Shown here one piece after another: positions 46,716-55,143 of a DNA stretch of 64,000 bases; within the stretch, counting starts at the first letter, position 1, and each line of letters opens with the position of its first letter. A program made the position numbers and the translations under genes. The notes below the pieces were generated by a model. The model worked only from the letters and a program-made list of their open reading frames with translations, searched no databases and was not told where the DNA came from. Source of the DNA: Poriferisodalis sp022821985 (GTDB taxonomy: Bacteria > Actinomycetota > Acidimicrobiia > Acidimicrobiales > Poriferisodalaceae); assembly GCF_965219595.1 (NCBI RefSeq), contig NZ_OZ244781.1, forward strand, positions 3,348,001 to 3,412,000, given 5' to 3'.

Positions 46716-46872
46716 CCCTTATCTGCGCCGGCTCGACGCACGGCGTGGGGCTGATTCTTCCCTGTACGCGCCGGTCATGTGAACCAACGGGCTGGGAGCT
46801 GCTTCCGCAGTGCCGAACGGCAGAAGATCGGCGAGACTGCCCGAGCTGTTGGGCCGAGCCAGGGAGTACCAG

Positions 46873-47340
46873 ATGGTGTCGATAGCGACTGACCGGATCG
46901 TGGAACGCGACGAGCTGCAGGAGTTCGTGCGGGAAAGGCATCACGGTGTGCTGCTGACGCTCCGGCGGGACGGTCGACCGCAGGCATCCCTGATCACCAT
47001 GGGTCTCGACGAGGCCGGCGATGCGGTGCTCGTCAGCAGCTACCCCGACCGGGCCAAGTCGCTCAACCTCCGGCGCAACCCCCAAGCGTGGGTCGTCGTG
47101 ATGTCCGATGCGTGGAACGGCGAGTGGGTGCAGCTCGAGTGCCGCGGCGAGGTCGAGGACCTGCCCGAGGCCATGGACGGCCTCGTGGAGTACTTCCGGG
47201 TGATCAGCGGCGAGCACTCCGACTGGGACGAGTACCGCGAAGCCATGAACCGCCAAGACAAGGTGCTGCTGCGCCTGCACATCGAGAGCTGGGGGCCGAT
47301 TTCCAAGGGAGGCTTCCCCGCCCGCCTCGCCGGCGACTAG
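46873..47340 (+). CDS. PPOX-class F420/FMN split-barrel protein
   Basis: The 155-residue protein has a pyridoxamine-oxidase-like split barrel: HHGVLLTLRRDGRPQASLIT, VLVSSYPDRAKSLNLRRNP and WVQLECRGEVEDL. This matches the actinobacterial F420-dependent TIGR03618-type group; FMN is the alternative cofactor. Start ATG 46873 is preferred over 46810, because the first 21 residues before MVSIATDR look non-conserved. The stop shares CTAG with the convergent enoyl-CoA hydratase. Confidence 0.82.
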   Translation: MVSIATDRIVERDELQEFVRERHHGVLLTLRRDGRPQASLITMGLDEAGDAVLVSSYPDRAKSLNLRRNPQAWVVVMSDAWNGEWVQLECRGEVEDLPEAMDGLVEYFRVISGEHSDWDEYREAMNRQDKVLLRLHIESWGPISKGGFPARLAGD

Positions 47341-48125
47341 CGGCCTTGCCAGTCGGGAGCGCGGCGTTCGAGGAAGGCGCTCGCGCCCTCGGCATGGTCG
47401 GCGGTGGTCTTGAGCACGCTCTGGCCGAGACGCTCGAGGCGCCGACCGGTCTCGTGATCCACGTCGGTGCAAGTGTTGAGGACGGTCTTGGCCATGCCCA
47501 GCGCAAGCGGCGCGAAGGCCGACATCTCGGCCGCGAGCTCCATGGCCACGTCCACTGCGCCGCCCTCGGGGGCCACTTCGGTGGCGAGGCCCATTGCCTT
47601 GGCGTCGTCGGCTCCCACGTTGCGCGACAGCATCACCAACTCCTTGGCACGGCCCAGCCCCACGTAGTGCGCCAGCCGCGAGCAGCCGCCTGAACCGGGG
47701 ATGAGCCCCACCTTGGCCTCGGGCATCACGAAGCGGGCGTTCTCAGCAATCACCCGGAAGTCGCACGACAGCGCCAGCTCGAAGCCGCCGCCCGCTGCCA
47801 CCCCGTTCACCGCGGCAATGACGGGCACTTCCAGCGCCTCGATCAGATCGAACACCGAGTGGATGCCGCGGGCCACTGCACGGAATCCCCGGGTCCCCAT
47901 CTCGGTCAGATCGCCCATCTCGGAGACGTCTTCGCCTGCAGAGAACGCCCGACCCGCACCGGTGATGATGAGCGCCCTGATGCCGGTGGCCATTGCCGTG
48001 TCCTCGACGGCGTCGCGCATCTCGGCCCGCATGGCGGCGTTCCAAGCGTTGAACTTCTGCGGCCGGTTCAGCGTCAGGACGCGGACACCGTCGCGGTCTT
48101 CGCTCAGCAGGTGCTCATAGCTCAT
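47337..48125 (-). CDS. Enoyl-CoA hydratase/isomerase family protein
   Basis: The 262-residue crotonase-fold protein has TLNRPQKFNAWN, the oxyanion loops AFSAGEDVSEM and AAVNGVAAGGGFELALSCD, and PEAKVGLIPGSGG, with the Glu in MPEAK that is typical of hydratases. It probably hydrates or isomerises a CoA-thioester intermediate. It is the last gene of the minus-strand run that contains two MaoC proteins and a diiron protein (49-base gap). Confidence 0.9.
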   Translation of the reverse strand: MSYEHLLSEDRDGVRVLTLNRPQKFNAWNAAMRAEMRDAVEDTAMATGIRALIITGAGRAFSAGEDVSEMGDLTEMGTRGFRAVARGIHSVFDLIEALEVPVIAAVNGVAAGGGFELALSCDFRVIAENARFVMPEAKVGLIPGSGGCSRLAHYVGLGRAKELVMLSRNVGADDAKAMGLATEVAPEGGAVDVAMELAAEMSAFAPLALGMAKTVLNTCTDVDHETGRRLERLGQSVLKTTADHAEGASAFLERRAPDWQGR

Positions 48126-48174
48126 GGGTTCTCCCTCGTCGTCAGGATTGCTCGGGCGGTGTTGCCCGTGCTGT

Positions 48175-48567
48175 TCACTCGTCGGGGTCGCCGCGCATCA
48201 CCACGATGCCTGTGGCGACCACGTCGCCCCGTTGGTTGCGCAGCTCCACGCCCCGATCCAGCTCGCCGTAACTGACTGGCGACACCGTCACCTCGTCGCC
48301 GGGAAAGATCGGCCCCCGCAGGCGGACGTCGAGGTTCAGGATCGCGTCGGCGCCGAACCGTGCGATGAGCGCATCCAGTGCGAGAGCGGTCGTGTGCGAA
48401 GCCTGCACCACCACATCGGGCAGCCCCGCTGTGGCCGCGAACTCTGGGTCGGTGTGCACCGGGTTGGGGTCGCTCACGCCGTCGACGAAGCTGCGCATGG
48501 CTTCCCTCGTGATGGCAGGCGCGGTCGCCGGCGACAGGTCCAGCTCGCTCATGCGCTGCTCACTCAT
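48175..48567 (-). CDS. MaoC-like hotdog dehydratase
   Basis: The 130-residue single hotdog domain has SDPNPVHTDPEFA, the MaoC hydratase motif with catalytic Asp and His, then GDEVTVSPVSYG. Together with the gene upstream (4-base ATGA overlap) it probably makes a heterodimeric (R)-enoyl-CoA hydratase or dehydratase, as HadAB/ChsH1-ChsH2-type pairs do in actinobacteria. This protein carries the catalytic motif. Confidence 0.85.
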   Translation of the reverse strand: MSEQRMSELDLSPATAPAITREAMRSFVDGVSDPNPVHTDPEFAATAGLPDVVVQASHTTALALDALIARFGADAILNLDVRLRGPIFPGDEVTVSPVSYGELDRGVELRNQRGDVVATGIVVMRGDPDE

Positions 48568-49013
48568 GATGCTGACTCCCCCGCCGCGCTGCCGTCATCT
48601 GCGGCGGCATCCTGCGACAGCTCGCCAGCCGGCTTGCGCTCCACGAACACCGTCCGCTGCCGCTGGATCAGCTCGCCGTCGGTGTCCCGGTATTCCGACA
48701 GCACCGTGGCCAGATGCAGCGTCCCCTTGTCGATAATGTCCTCCACCGACACCACCACCGACACCCGTTCGCCCGGGCGGAACGAACGGTGCCATTCGAA
48801 CGACTGGCCGCCGGCGAGACCCCGTTCGAGGCTGAGATCGATGGGCCCGACCACCGAGTCGCCGCCGCCCACCGTCGGCCCGAAGAACGGCAGCCGCAGC
48901 GCCACCTCAGAGGCGTGAGGCGTGCCGAGCGCATCGACGAGCAGCGCCACCGATTCAGGTTCCACCACCACCTCGGTCTCCACCAGCACTTGGCCCAGTG
49001 TCTCCAAGTTCAC
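48564..49013 (-). CDS. MaoC N-terminal-like hotdog protein (hydratase subunit)
   Basis: The 149-residue protein has the FAS1-like dehydratase N-domain pattern: LVETEVVVEPESVALLVDAL, FFGPTVGGGDSVVGPIDLSL and RSFRPGERVSVVVSVEDI. It has no complete MaoC catalytic Asp/His motif, so it is probably the non-catalytic partner of the downstream protein. Its ATGA stop/start overlap with that gene supports a two-subunit enzyme. The C-terminus is Asp/Ala-rich. Confidence 0.78.
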   Translation of the reverse strand: MNLETLGQVLVETEVVVEPESVALLVDALGTPHASEVALRLPFFGPTVGGGDSVVGPIDLSLERGLAGGQSFEWHRSFRPGERVSVVVSVEDIIDKGTLHLATVLSEYRDTDGELIQRQRTVFVERKPAGELSQDAAADDGSAAGESAS

Positions 49014-49035
49014 CCGTGCTCGCCCCTGTTCATGC

Positions 49036-49329
49036 TCAGTTCGAGCTCAGCAGCTGCCAGACCGCCACGAGCAGGTCCTCGTCGTCGCCGGCCGTGGGCG
49101 GATCAGATGCCGGCCGCATGTCCCAGCCGTAGGGCTTGTTGATCACATGAATACGCGGCTCCGGCGTCGACTTGTCGCCCCGGTCGAACGCACCCACCAC
49201 GAGCGTGTGCTCGCCCTCGGCCACCCAGAAACACTCCCAGTGCGCCGACGACGACGTCTCGATGAATGCCACCTCAGGCGCCGGCCGCGTCACCTTGACT
49301 GCTAGCCCGCCCGCAGCTGCGGGGTCCAT
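49036..49329 (-). CDS. Small conserved-looking protein of unknown function
   Basis: The 97-residue soluble protein contains TSSSAHWECFWVAEGEHTLVVGAF and ends in an acidic stretch plus VWQLLSSN. I do not recognise the family, and no signal peptide or membrane segment is seen. It is squeezed between the diiron protein (6-base gap) and the MaoC pair (22-base gap), with coding-like composition. It is probably an accessory or partner protein of the same pathway. Confidence 0.6.
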   Translation of the reverse strand: MDPAAAGGLAVKVTRPAPEVAFIETSSSAHWECFWVAEGEHTLVVGAFDRGDKSTPEPRIHVINKPYGWDMRPASDPPTAGDDEDLLVAVWQLLSSN

Positions 49330-49335
49330 AGCCGG

Positions 49336-50088
49336 CTACAAGAACCGGCGGTTGAGCCGGTTCGGCGGCACCTCGATCCCCAGATCGATGAGCAAGGGCC
49401 TCGTGTCGGCGATGTACTGCCTGCGGAGATCAGCGTTGTTCTTCTTGCGCAGGCCCCACCGCACGTACGCGTCGCCGAAGTCGGAGTCTGACCGACCGAA
49501 CATGTCCAGCGCCGCGGGCCACCAGAAGTGGATCTTCTCGTTGGCCTCGGCGAGGCCCTCGGGCGTCTTGCAGATGAGCCGCAGGTTGCGCAGGCCGAGC
49601 GTGCAGTGGAACAGCTCTTCCTTGTGCACCCGCGTGGCGATGTCGAGCAGGGGCTGGTAGGGCACACCGTCCCAGGTCTCGCCGATGTACACGCCCACCC
49701 GGTCGATGAGCACATGGAAGTACGACAGGTCGCAGAACGTCTCCATCGGGTGCCGGAATGCGTACTGCTCGATGGGACGGTCGACGTGGCCGACACCGAG
49801 GCCGGCCAGGATCTGGGCATTGATGATCCCGTGCTCCACTTCCTGCTGCATCAGCTTGACCAGCAGGCCCTTGGTGGCTTCGTCGGGCGCGAACCGCAGG
49901 CAGCGGTCCCACAGCTTGGTGAGCAGGTCGGTGTAGTGGGGGTTGGCGCTGTTCTCGACGTGGTAGCTGAGCATCCGCACGAGCAGCTCGTGGAACTCAG
50001 CGGGAATGTCGGCGTCGCCCTCTTTCCAGATGCGCTGCGGCTCGCCATCTCGGGAGAGCTCAGGGCGTTCCAGCGTAGACGTGCTCAT
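49336..50088 (-). CDS. PaaA/PaaC-like ferritin-type diiron protein
   Basis: The 250-residue helical protein resembles the phenylacetyl-CoA epoxidase PaaA/PaaC group. It has likely iron-ligand motifs LSYHVEN, QQEVEHGIINAQI and HKEELFHCTLG on successive helices. ATG 50088 is used; an 11-codon extension upstream is non-conserved. A lone PaaA-like gene without paaB-E is unusual. The context (two hotdog hydratases, enoyl-CoA hydratase, branched-chain-type importer) points to oxidation of a CoA thioester. Confidence 0.72.
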   Translation of the reverse strand: MSTSTLERPELSRDGEPQRIWKEGDADIPAEFHELLVRMLSYHVENSANPHYTDLLTKLWDRCLRFAPDEATKGLLVKLMQQEVEHGIINAQILAGLGVGHVDRPIEQYAFRHPMETFCDLSYFHVLIDRVGVYIGETWDGVPYQPLLDIATRVHKEELFHCTLGLRNLRLICKTPEGLAEANEKIHFWWPAALDMFGRSDSDFGDAYVRWGLRKKNNADLRRQYIADTRPLLIDLGIEVPPNRLNRRFL

Positions 50089-50151
50089 CTCATCCTCACA
50101 TCGCCACAGTCCCGGCGGCACTTCGCCGGCTGCATCCGAGAGTACTCAGCG

Positions 50152-52053
50152 TCACCGCGCGGCGTCGCTCTCGGCGCCGAGGTAGGCCGCGCGCACGGCC
50201 GGGTCGGCCTGCACCTCGTCGGGCGTGCCGGCGCTGATCACCTGGCCCTGATCGAGCACATAGATGCGATCGCTGATGCCGGTGATGAAGTTGAGATCGT
50301 GGTCGATCACCAGCACGCCCGCATCGACCGCGGCAGCCATATGCCGGATGCGTCCGATCATCTCCGCCGACTCGGCATCGCTCATGCCGCTGGTGGGTTC
50401 GTCCAGCAGCAGGTAGGCCGGCGCCATGGCGGCTGCTCGGGCCAACTCCAGCCGTCGTGCACTGCCGTAGTCGAGCTCGCGGGCGCGGCGGTCGCGCACA
50501 TCCCAGAGCCCGGCTTCAGCGATGAGCGCGTCGACCGGGGGGTGGTTCCCCGGACGGTGCTGGGCGGCGACTCGAGCAGCAAGCTCCACGTTCTGGTGCA
50601 CAGTCAACGCGCCGAAGAGTCGCAGGTTCTGGAATGTGCGCACCAGACCGGCGCGCGCGATGTCGTGGCTAGGCGCACTGGTCAACTCTCGCTCACCCAC
50701 CTTGAACCAGCCCGCTGACGGCGCGACGATGCCGGTGACCACGTTGACCAGCGTCGTCTTGCCGGCGCCATTGGGGCCGATCAGGCCCACGACCTCGTCG
50801 GGCGCAACGGTGAGCCCTGCACCATCCAGAGCGCGGAAGCCGCCGAAATCAACAGCGAGATCGTGCACCTCCAGGGCCGCGCCCTCGCGGTCGACCTCGA
50901 CGTGCAGCCCCACCGGCGCGATTTCGGCGAGAGGCTCAGGCCGCTCTTCGGGCTTGCGGCGCCGCCACCGGCGCCAGAGCCATGTGTCCAGCTCCCAGTC
51001 CCCGAGCAGTCCGTTCGTCCGGAGAATCATGAACCCCAGCATCGCTGCGCCCAAGAAGATCTGGGTCAGCCCCTCACGCAGCAACCAGTCGACCACCGGG
51101 GCGTCGAGGCTCGCGCCGAAAAACTCGAAGCCGTCGCTTGCGAACCGTCGAGTCAGCTCTCGGCCTGCCGTGATGATCACGACGCCGCTGAGCGCACCGG
51201 TAACGCTGTTCCGGCCGCCCACGATCAGCATGACCAGAGTCAGCAGCGTGTAATCGAAGAAGAAGAACTTAGGTGTGATGTTCCCGATGTCGTACACACG
51301 CAGCGACGCCGCAACCGCAACCACCAGCACCGACAGCAGCAAGGCGGCCATCTGGCCGGCAACCGGGTTCACGCCCATTGCCCTCGCGGCCAAGTTGTCC
51401 TCTCGGGCCGCTTGGGCGAGACGGCCGATCCGGCTTTGAGCGAACAATCGCGCCACCACGATCACGGCCACCAGCACGACATAGATGACGGTGCGCCCTT
51501 CCAATGTGTTGCCGATGCGGAACGAGAGCCCTGCCCGGTCGCCGCCGGTCAGATCGGTCCAGTTCAGTGCGAGCTCGTGCGTGACGAACAGCAGCGCCAG
51601 CGTGATGACGGCTGCGGAAACGGAGCCCGATTTCGCGCCCGACCGCGCGAGACCCCAGCCGACGACGACAGCCGCAGCCAGCGTCACCAGCGCTGCCACT
51701 GCAGTGGCTTGAACCGGTGTCAGGTGCACCTCATTCAGGCCCCATGGAGCGTTGCGGATAACGGTGCTCTTGCGAGCCGGCTCAATCGCCAAGACGGCAA
51801 AGGCGTACCCGGCGACCGCGGCGAAGCCGATATGGCCAAACGAGAAGACTCCCGTGTTGCCGATGTAGATCTGCAGACCAACGACCATGATGGCGTCGAT
51901 CAACATGGCGGTGACCAGCTTGTCCGCCGTCGCTCCTCCCGCCGCGCTGTACACGGCCCCGCCGACGATGAGCACTGCTGCCAGCAACGCCGCCCCGGTC
52001 ATCGGGAACGCGACATCTCGGCGCATGTCTGCGAACGATCCGGGGGGCTTCAC
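50152..52053 (-). CDS. Fused branched-chain amino-acid-type ABC permease-ATPase (LivM-LivG)
   Basis: A 633-residue fusion. The N-terminal 370 or so residues are a LivM-type permease with about nine helices, including GNTGVFSFGHIGFAAVAGYA and AAREDNLAARAMGVNP. The C-terminal part is a LivG-type ATPase: Walker A GPNGAGKTTLVN, RTFQNLRLF, and a signature variant LDYGSARRLELARA before LLLDEPTSGM. GTG 52053 is the chosen start, 8 bases after livH; ATG 52026 is possible. Frame open far upstream is a shadow of livH/livF. Confidence 0.9.
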   Translation of the reverse strand: MKPPGSFADMRRDVAFPMTGAALLAAVLIVGGAVYSAAGGATADKLVTAMLIDAIMVVGLQIYIGNTGVFSFGHIGFAAVAGYAFAVLAIEPARKSTVIRNAPWGLNEVHLTPVQATAVAALVTLAAAVVVGWGLARSGAKSGSVSAAVITLALLFVTHELALNWTDLTGGDRAGLSFRIGNTLEGRTVIYVVLVAVIVVARLFAQSRIGRLAQAAREDNLAARAMGVNPVAGQMAALLLSVLVVAVAASLRVYDIGNITPKFFFFDYTLLTLVMLIVGGRNSVTGALSGVVIITAGRELTRRFASDGFEFFGASLDAPVVDWLLREGLTQIFLGAAMLGFMILRTNGLLGDWELDTWLWRRWRRRKPEERPEPLAEIAPVGLHVEVDREGAALEVHDLAVDFGGFRALDGAGLTVAPDEVVGLIGPNGAGKTTLVNVVTGIVAPSAGWFKVGERELTSAPSHDIARAGLVRTFQNLRLFGALTVHQNVELAARVAAQHRPGNHPPVDALIAEAGLWDVRDRRARELDYGSARRLELARAAAMAPAYLLLDEPTSGMSDAESAEMIGRIRHMAAAVDAGVLVIDHDLNFITGISDRIYVLDQGQVISAGTPDEVQADPAVRAAYLGAESDAAR

Positions 52054-52061
52054 GGCGCGCC

Positions 52062-52949
52062 CTACACCCGTTCGGCCCGGCTCACCGTGATGAGCCCGCC
52101 CGGCCGGAAGATGAACAGCAGCGCAATGAGCACGAATACGACACCGTCGGTGAGGCCGGCAATGCCGTCGGGCAGCCGTGATCGCAACAGGACCTCTGCG
52201 AGGCCCAGCAACAGACCGCCCAGCACAGCGCCGCGCAGGCTGCCAAGCCCGCCGATAAGCGCGGCCAGCACGCCTTTGAGCATGGGTGTGATCCCTGCCG
52301 ACGGAGTCGTCTGACCAGCCCGCATCAGCCAGAAAATGGCTGCGATGCCCGCGAGAACCCCCGACAAGGCAAATGCTCCGCGGATCACGCGATCCGACTT
52401 CACGCCCATCAGGCGCGCTGCGTCGAAGTCCTCGGCTGCGGCGCGCAGCGACAGCCCGAACATCGTGCGCTGCAGCACTGCTGCAGTGGCCGCCAACGTC
52501 AACGCCGTGACGGCAATCACAACTACGTCGAACACCTCGATCGTGACGGGACCGACATCGAACGTGTTGGTGATCCAGCGCGGCCGATCGAAGTTCCGTA
52601 CCGAGGCCGACACGTACATGAAGAACACGGCTTGCACCACGAAATGAACGCCGAACGACGTGAGCAGCATCGTGAAGTCCGCTGCGCCGCGCACCCAGCG
52701 AAAGGCGACTTGCTCGATTGCCAGTGCGGTGCCGACGCTCACGAGGACGACGAGGGGCGCTATCCAGTACCAATTCAGCCCTGCGGAGAAGACCCAATAG
52801 GCGACATAGCCGCTCACGGTGATCAGCTCCCCGTGAGCGAAATTGAGCAGGTGCATCACACCGAAGATCACTGCGATGCCGAGCGCCAGCAGCGCGTAAA
52901 TGCTCCCCCGACCCAGCCCGTCGATCACATTCTGTGCCAGCTCGGTCAT
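52062..52949 (-). CDS. Branched-chain amino-acid-type ABC permease (LivH)
   Basis: The 295-residue membrane protein has about eight helices and the LivH motifs GRGSIYALLALGIAVIFG, LNFAHGELI and GGLGSLRGAVLGGLLLGLAE. It forms the inner-membrane channel with the LivM half of the fused protein. A 4-base overlap with livF upstream. The substrate is unknown; the catabolic genes downstream suggest an organic acid or an amino compound. Confidence 0.92.
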   Translation of the reverse strand: MTELAQNVIDGLGRGSIYALLALGIAVIFGVMHLLNFAHGELITVSGYVAYWVFSAGLNWYWIAPLVVLVSVGTALAIEQVAFRWVRGAADFTMLLTSFGVHFVVQAVFFMYVSASVRNFDRPRWITNTFDVGPVTIEVFDVVVIAVTALTLAATAAVLQRTMFGLSLRAAAEDFDAARLMGVKSDRVIRGAFALSGVLAGIAAIFWLMRAGQTTPSAGITPMLKGVLAALIGGLGSLRGAVLGGLLLGLAEVLLRSRLPDGIAGLTDGVVFVLIALLFIFRPGGLITVSRAERV

Positions 52950-53677
52950 GGACCGGCGTCCTCGGTGTCGCCGACGACGCTGCCCACGAACGTCTCGAAC
53001 AGATCGGATCGGCGCGCCAATTCAGCCCCGCTCCCCGACGCCACCATTTCACCGCTGCGCAGCACGTACGCACGGTCGGAGACCTCAAGCATGCGGGCGG
53101 CATTCTGCTCGACAACCAGCAGTGTCCTGCCCTGGGCTCGCAGCTGGTCGATCAGCTCGAACACGACGTCCACCAGCACGGGCGCGAGACCAAGCGATGG
53201 TTCATCCATCATCAGCAAGCGTGGACGCGACATCAGTGCGCGTGCGATCGCGAGCTGCTGCGCTTCGCCACCGGACAGGTAACCCGCCGGCGTCGTCCAC
53301 TTCTGGCGCAGCACTTCGAACAGGTCCGCTATCTCGTCGAGCATGACGGACCGTTCCCGCCCCGGCAGCGTGGCGGCGCCCACCCGCAGGTTCTCCACAA
53401 CCGTCAGATCTGTGAAGAGACGGCGGTGCTCGGGTACGAGCGCTACGCCGAGTCGCAGAAGCCGATCCGGCGCATAACCCGTTATGTCGGTGCCGTCGAG
53501 CCGCACGTGCCCCGACGCTGGGTGGAGCAAACCAGCGACGGTATTCAGCAGCGTCGTCTTGCCGGCGCCATTCGGGCCGATCAACCCGACGACCTCACCC
53601 CCCGACACCGAGAGGCTGACGCCACGCACGGCAGAAATCGAGCCATAGCGGACCGTCAACCCGTCGATGTCAAGCAT
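52946..53677 (-). CDS. Branched-chain amino-acid-type ABC ATPase (LivF)
   Basis: A 243-residue ATPase with GPNGAGKTTLLN, YLSGGEAQQLAIARALM (signature LSGGE), LLMMDEPSLGLAP and an H-loop region LLVVEQNAARML. It pairs with the LivG half of the fused protein. Its ATGA stop overlaps the livH start. The substrate-binding protein gene is 98 bases upstream. Confidence 0.93.
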   Translation of the reverse strand: MLDIDGLTVRYGSISAVRGVSLSVSGGEVVGLIGPNGAGKTTLLNTVAGLLHPASGHVRLDGTDITGYAPDRLLRLGVALVPEHRRLFTDLTVVENLRVGAATLPGRERSVMLDEIADLFEVLRQKWTTPAGYLSGGEAQQLAIARALMSRPRLLMMDEPSLGLAPVLVDVVFELIDQLRAQGRTLLVVEQNAARMLEVSDRAYVLRSGEMVASGSGAELARRSDLFETFVGSVVGDTEDAGP

Positions 53678-53775
53678 CGCCTATGCGGAGCAAGCAGGGC
53701 GCCGCACGCGGGCGGAGTCAGCAGGCACGGGACCTCTGTGACGGAAGCCGGGCACGGCGATCCGCTGCCCGATGG

Positions 53776-55053
53776 CTACTCCCAGTTCGCCACGAGCGTG
53801 TCGACTCCGCCGACCACCCTGTGGATGGACACGGGCTTGTCGGGAATGCCGTTCGTTCCGGCATAGCCCATCTCTCCGGTGAACCCTTCAAAGCTCTCGA
53901 TTGCCGCAACGGCCGCTCCGATCTCGACAGGGTCGTCAGACCCGGAGTCGAGCATGCCTTGGATGCCCAAGAGCATCGAGTCGGCATACAGGCCGGCGAA
54001 CGTGCCCGATTCGAGCTGTTCGCCATGACGGTCGGCATAGCTCTGCAGCAACAGGTCGATGCGGCCACCTGGCTCGGCGAAGGCGTGGGTTGTGTGCACC
54101 ATGCCCTCCGACTCTTCGGGTGCAGCGAACAGCAGGCCTGTGGCTTCGAACGCATCTGTGCCGAGGTAGGTGATCTCGGCAAGGCCCTGCGCCTCGAGCT
54201 GGCTGCGCAGCGCAGTGACTTGGAATGCGAGCATCGCCGAGTACAGGACCTCGTCGCCCTGCGCAATGCCCGCGAGTTCGTTCACCTGCGCCGAGAAGTC
54301 GACGTCTTCGATCGGTACGTAGTTCTGGTCGGAGATGACTTCGCCGCCGCCGGCCTCGAATACCTCGGTGAAGATCTCCGGGTTGTAGCCGAAGTACGGG
54401 CCGGGCGAACTGAAGGTGATCGCCCTGGTGTGGCCTTGCTCGAGCGCCCACTCTGCCGCCGCCGAAGCCTGCCGAGTGTCGTCGAAGGTCACCAGGAATG
54501 AGTTGGCAGCGACATCGGGAAGGCTCGGCTCGGTCGACGCTGCGAAGAACACGGGGACATTGCCCTCGGTGACCTGCAGCACCGGCTGGCCGAAGTCGGC
54601 GAATGGCGGGCCGATCAGGAAATGTGCCCCGAATTCGAGCAGGTCTTGAGTTGCTCGGGCCGTGACTTCAGGGTCTCCCTGGATGTCCTGAACGGAGACA
54701 TCGACCGGCCGTTCACCGACGCCGCCGATGCAGTTGATCAAGTCCGCGAGGTGAGTGACTGCCTGGCTGCCGGGGATATCGGCGAAACCCGAGACCTCGC
54801 CGAAGTCCATGGCCATGCCGACACGGATCGGATCGCCAGAAGGCGCATCGACGCAGTTGTCGAGATCGGCTGCCAACGCCGCGTCGATGTCGACGTGTGT
54901 CGCCATCTCCGCCATGGCTTCGGTCGGCGCTGGCGCCTCGGTGGCGGCCGGGGCCTCCGTGGCCGCTGGCTCGGCCTCGGTTGTGTCGTCGTCACCGCAT
55001 GCTGCGCCGAGCAGTGCGACGACGGCCAGCAAGGCCAGGATGCGTCGTTTCAT
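53776..55053 (-). CDS. ABC substrate-binding lipoprotein (branched-chain amino-acid type)
   Basis: A 425-residue lipoprotein with signal LALLAVVALLGAAC (lipobox), a Glu/Ala/Thr/Pro linker and a bilobed receptor (IRVGMAMDFGEVSGFADI, FFAASTEPSLPD, YLGTDAFEATG). It is first in the operon with livF, livH and livMG. It is divergent from a glutamine-synthetase-family gene (90-base gap). The ligand is not identifiable. Confidence 0.9.
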   Translation of the reverse strand: MKRRILALLAVVALLGAACGDDDTTEAEPAATEAPAATEAPAPTEAMAEMATHVDIDAALAADLDNCVDAPSGDPIRVGMAMDFGEVSGFADIPGSQAVTHLADLINCIGGVGERPVDVSVQDIQGDPEVTARATQDLLEFGAHFLIGPPFADFGQPVLQVTEGNVPVFFAASTEPSLPDVAANSFLVTFDDTRQASAAAEWALEQGHTRAITFSSPGPYFGYNPEIFTEVFEAGGGEVISDQNYVPIEDVDFSAQVNELAGIAQGDEVLYSAMLAFQVTALRSQLEAQGLAEITYLGTDAFEATGLLFAAPEESEGMVHTTHAFAEPGGRIDLLLQSYADRHGEQLESGTFAGLYADSMLLGIQGMLDSGSDDPVEIGAAVAAIESFEGFTGEMGYAGTNGIPDKPVSIHRVVGGVDTLVANWE

Positions 55054-55143
55054 GGTGGAACCCTCCCATGGTTCGAGTCGATGCTAGCCCTGCTCGCTTG
55101 AGGGCTCGTATAGCTTCTGCTGCGTCTGGGGAAGGAACGAACC

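Noticed and set aside
52054..53115. N-terminal extension of the LivM-LivG frame
   Set aside because: It overlaps livH and livF in another frame and is Arg-rich with no helices.
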